Source: JAUPKT01 sp964427855 (lineage in GTDB: Bacteria > Desulfobacterota > Desulfomonilia > Desulfomonilales > Desulfomonilaceae). Taken from it: a stretch of 8,553 bases of DNA. The notes beneath the pieces are model-generated. The model worked only from the letters and a program-made list of their open reading frames with translations, searched no databases and had not been told where the DNA came from. Below are positions 7,032 to 8,553 of this stretch, in pieces. The stretch covers positions 1 to 8,553 of the forward strand of contig CAYRVH010000084.1 in assembly GCA_964427855.1 (NCBI GenBank), written 5' to 3'. Within the stretch, counting starts at the first letter, position 1, and every line of letters starts with the position of its first letter. The position numbers were made by a program, and so were the translations under genes.

Positions 7032-8414
7032 ATGGAATTCATGGAAAAGATCAGAAACATGACCAAGGAACAAGTAGCGAACGCGATGATCGCGCTGTTG
7101 CCGCATGTGTCTCCCGATACATTCCTGAAAATGAGTCTTTTGGCTGGCCGTCTTGCTGAAGGGGAAGCGGCGAAAAGGGCTATCGATGCAGTGATTGAGA
7201 GTCTCCAAGAAGGGGATCAAGGGCAGGCGACTCGTATGTTTCGCAGGGTTATGACGGACGTATCTCCCCACTGTCTTCAAAAAATCGCACGGACGCTTTT
7301 CATCAACGGTCTGTTGAGAAGTTCAGACATTAGGGCCAACTTTGAGAAGAAGCACGGCTTCGCGCCCCCCTTCACACTTCTCATCAGCCCAACCATGCAG
7401 TGTAATCTGCAATGTCTTGGATGTTACTCGGGAAAGTACGTGCGAGAAAAAGGTCTTCCATTTGACGTGCTTGACAGAGTCATTGCGGAAGCCAGGGATA
7501 TGGGAATCCTCTTTATTGTGTTTAGCGGCGGTGAACCATTGACCCGAGCGGATGATCTGTTTCGTCTCGCACGCAAGTATGAAGACCTGTTCTTCATGTT
7601 CTATACCAATGGCACCCTTATCAACGACAGGATCGCAGATCAACTCTACGAGCTCGGCAACGCCGGCGCGGTGATCAGCCTCGAGGGATTTCAAGACGCG
7701 ACTGACGCACGAAGAGGCCAAGGAGTGTATCAGAAGATCATGGATGCCATGGATCGGCTTAAGAGAAGAGGCGTGCCCTTTGGAACATCCCTCACCGTGA
7801 CGAGCCGAAACATCAACGAAATCACTAGCGACGCATTCTTCAGCCACTTAACCGAAAAAGGCGTGATGGTGGTCTGGTTCTTCCTGTTTATGCCAGTGGG
7901 CAAAGACCCGGATGTTTCACTCATGCCCACGCCTGAACAAAGGGAATTCCTGCGACAGAGAGACTCAGAGTTGCGCGCCAAGTATCCCGTCTTTATCGCT
8001 GATTTCTGGAACGACGCGCCCTACGTGGGAGGGTGTATAGCCGGCGGCCGCAACTACGTACACATCAATGCCAACGGCGACGTGGAGCCCTGTGTATTCA
8101 CGCACTTCGCCGTGGACAGCATCTACAATAAGAGCTTGCTCGAAGTGCTCCAGAGTGATTTTTTCAGGACCATTCGCTCGAAGCAACCGTATTCGGAAAA
8201 TCTCTTAACACCGTGCATGATCATAGACAACCCGGAAATCTATCGGGATGTGGTGAGGACCTGTTGCGCATATCCTACTCATGACGGAGCTGAAGACGTC
8301 ATCACCAAAATCAAAGGGGACATCGATGATTACGCGCGAAGGTTCAGGGCAATTGCAGACCCAGTGTGGGACAAATGCAAGTCCGAATATGGGTACGGTG
8401 AGAACGCCGCATAG
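7032..8414 (+). CDS. Radical SAM protein with SPASM-like C-terminus and helical N-terminal domain
   Basis: The predicted protein has 460 residues. Start ATG 7032 is chosen because GAGAGG (7017-7022) lies 9 nt upstream; TTG 7002 (ten residues longer) and ATG 7041 are alternatives. Residues 1-110 are helical with no family I know. The radical SAM core begins at FTLLISPTMQC. Cys124, Cys128 and Cys131 form the CX3CX2C motif that ligates the [4Fe-4S] cluster reducing S-adenosylmethionine, and SGGEP (165-169) is the SAM-binding motif. YTNGT (191-195) and SLEGF with TDARRGQGVY (216-233) follow as further core segments. The C-terminus is SPASM-like: Cys335-X13-Gly-X4-Cys354 fits the start of that pattern, then Cys395 (PCMIIDNP), Cys411 and Cys412 could bind an auxiliary cluster. 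DFWND (324-328) precedes it. SPASM enzymes modify peptides, proteins or other substrates; nothing nearby identifies the substrate. It appears to be a stand-alone transcription unit in a soluble, probably oxygen-sensitive enzyme class. Confidence 0.9.
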   Translation: MEFMEKIRNMTKEQVANAMIALLPHVSPDTFLKMSLLAGRLAEGEAAKRAIDAVIESLQEGDQGQATRMFRRVMTDVSPHCLQKIARTLFINGLLRSSDIRANFEKKHGFAPPFTLLISPTMQCNLQCLGCYSGKYVREKGLPFDVLDRVIAEARDMGILFIVFSGGEPLTRADDLFRLARKYEDLFFMFYTNGTLINDRIADQLYELGNAGAVISLEGFQDATDARRGQGVYQKIMDAMDRLKRRGVPFGTSLTVTSRNINEITSDAFFSHLTEKGVMVVWFFLFMPVGKDPDVSLMPTPEQREFLRQRDSELRAKYPVFIADFWNDAPYVGGCIAGGRNYVHINANGDVEPCVFTHFAVDSIYNKSLLEVLQSDFFRTIRSKQPYSENLLTPCMIIDNPEIYRDVVRTCCAYPTHDGAEDVITKIKGDIDDYARRFRAIADPVWDKCKSEYGYGENAA

Positions 8415-8500
8415 ACGAACCGGCGTGCGACAAGAAGTTATATCCTGTGCAAGGCGTCGACACACTCATAAGGACGTCGAAATTTCCGGCTGGTTTTCGG

Positions 8501-8541
8501 CCATTCCCACGGAAGAGGAATTTCTGCCTCCGTGGGAACGG
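8501..8541. repeat. Inverted repeat downstream of the radical SAM gene
   Basis: TTCCCACGGA (8504-8513) and TCCGTGGGAA (8529-8538) pair perfectly. With one mismatch the stem extends by CC/GG to 13 positions around a 15-nt loop. It lies about 90 bp after the stop codon. There is no T-tract on either strand, so it is not a standard intrinsic terminator. It may be a REP-like element, a Rho-associated or mRNA-end structure, or an operator for a gene beyond the window. Confidence 0.6.
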
Positions 8542-8553
8542 CATTGACGGGCG

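Noticed and set aside
7323..7847. Minus-strand open frame of 174 codons
   Set aside because: Antisense to the radical SAM catalytic core, no motif of its own.

Overview
The window carries five protein-coding loci, all on the + strand, plus one noncoding stretch of about 0.9 kb. No rRNA, tRNA, CRISPR array or transposase gene is visible. The organism is a bacterium of intermediate G+C content. The mix of a large conserved unknown protein, GT-C-like membrane proteins, a SPASM-type radical SAM protein and a 'gcgaagcgagaaatct' type intergenic repeat recalls anaerobic Desulfobacterota (former Deltaproteobacteria). That assignment is an impression, not a demonstration.

Bases 1-2324: the 3' part of the elongation factor P gene (efp), whose 5' end lies outside the window. 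It is followed 46 bp later by a long, soluble, helix-rich protein I do not recognise (about 580 residues). A run of 21 Ns (1371-1391) interrupts that gene. The reading frame differs on the two sides, so the N run is probably not the true gap length.

Bases 2422-6133: two multi-pass membrane proteins in tandem, only 4 bp apart and probably translationally coupled. The first resembles the bacterial relatives of TMTC/PMT-type GT-C glycosyltransferases but has no TPR repeats. The second has a GDDSW acidic motif in its first extracytoplasmic loop and an extracytoplasmic C-terminal domain, as in GtrII-like and other GT-C enzymes. Together they suggest lipid-linked sugar transfer on the outer face of the inner membrane; the acceptor is unknown.

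Bases 6134-7031: no convincing gene. It holds a 16-bp near-perfect direct repeat, two hairpins (one belonging to a dispersed-repeat-like element), a dyad over a weak promoter-like site, and a good sigma70-type promoter. That promoter has an exact TTGACA, a 17-bp spacer and a palindrome inside the spacer. It would drive the last gene from a leader of about 360 nt.

Bases 7032-8414: a radical SAM protein with a CX3CX2C cluster motif, an SGGEP motif, a SPASM-like cysteine-rich C-terminus and an unusual helical N-terminal domain of about 110 residues. Its substrate cannot be read from the neighbourhood. A stem-loop without a T-tract lies just downstream. The parts that most merit a second look are the promoter and leader of the radical SAM gene, the unknown efp-linked protein, and the GT-C pair.
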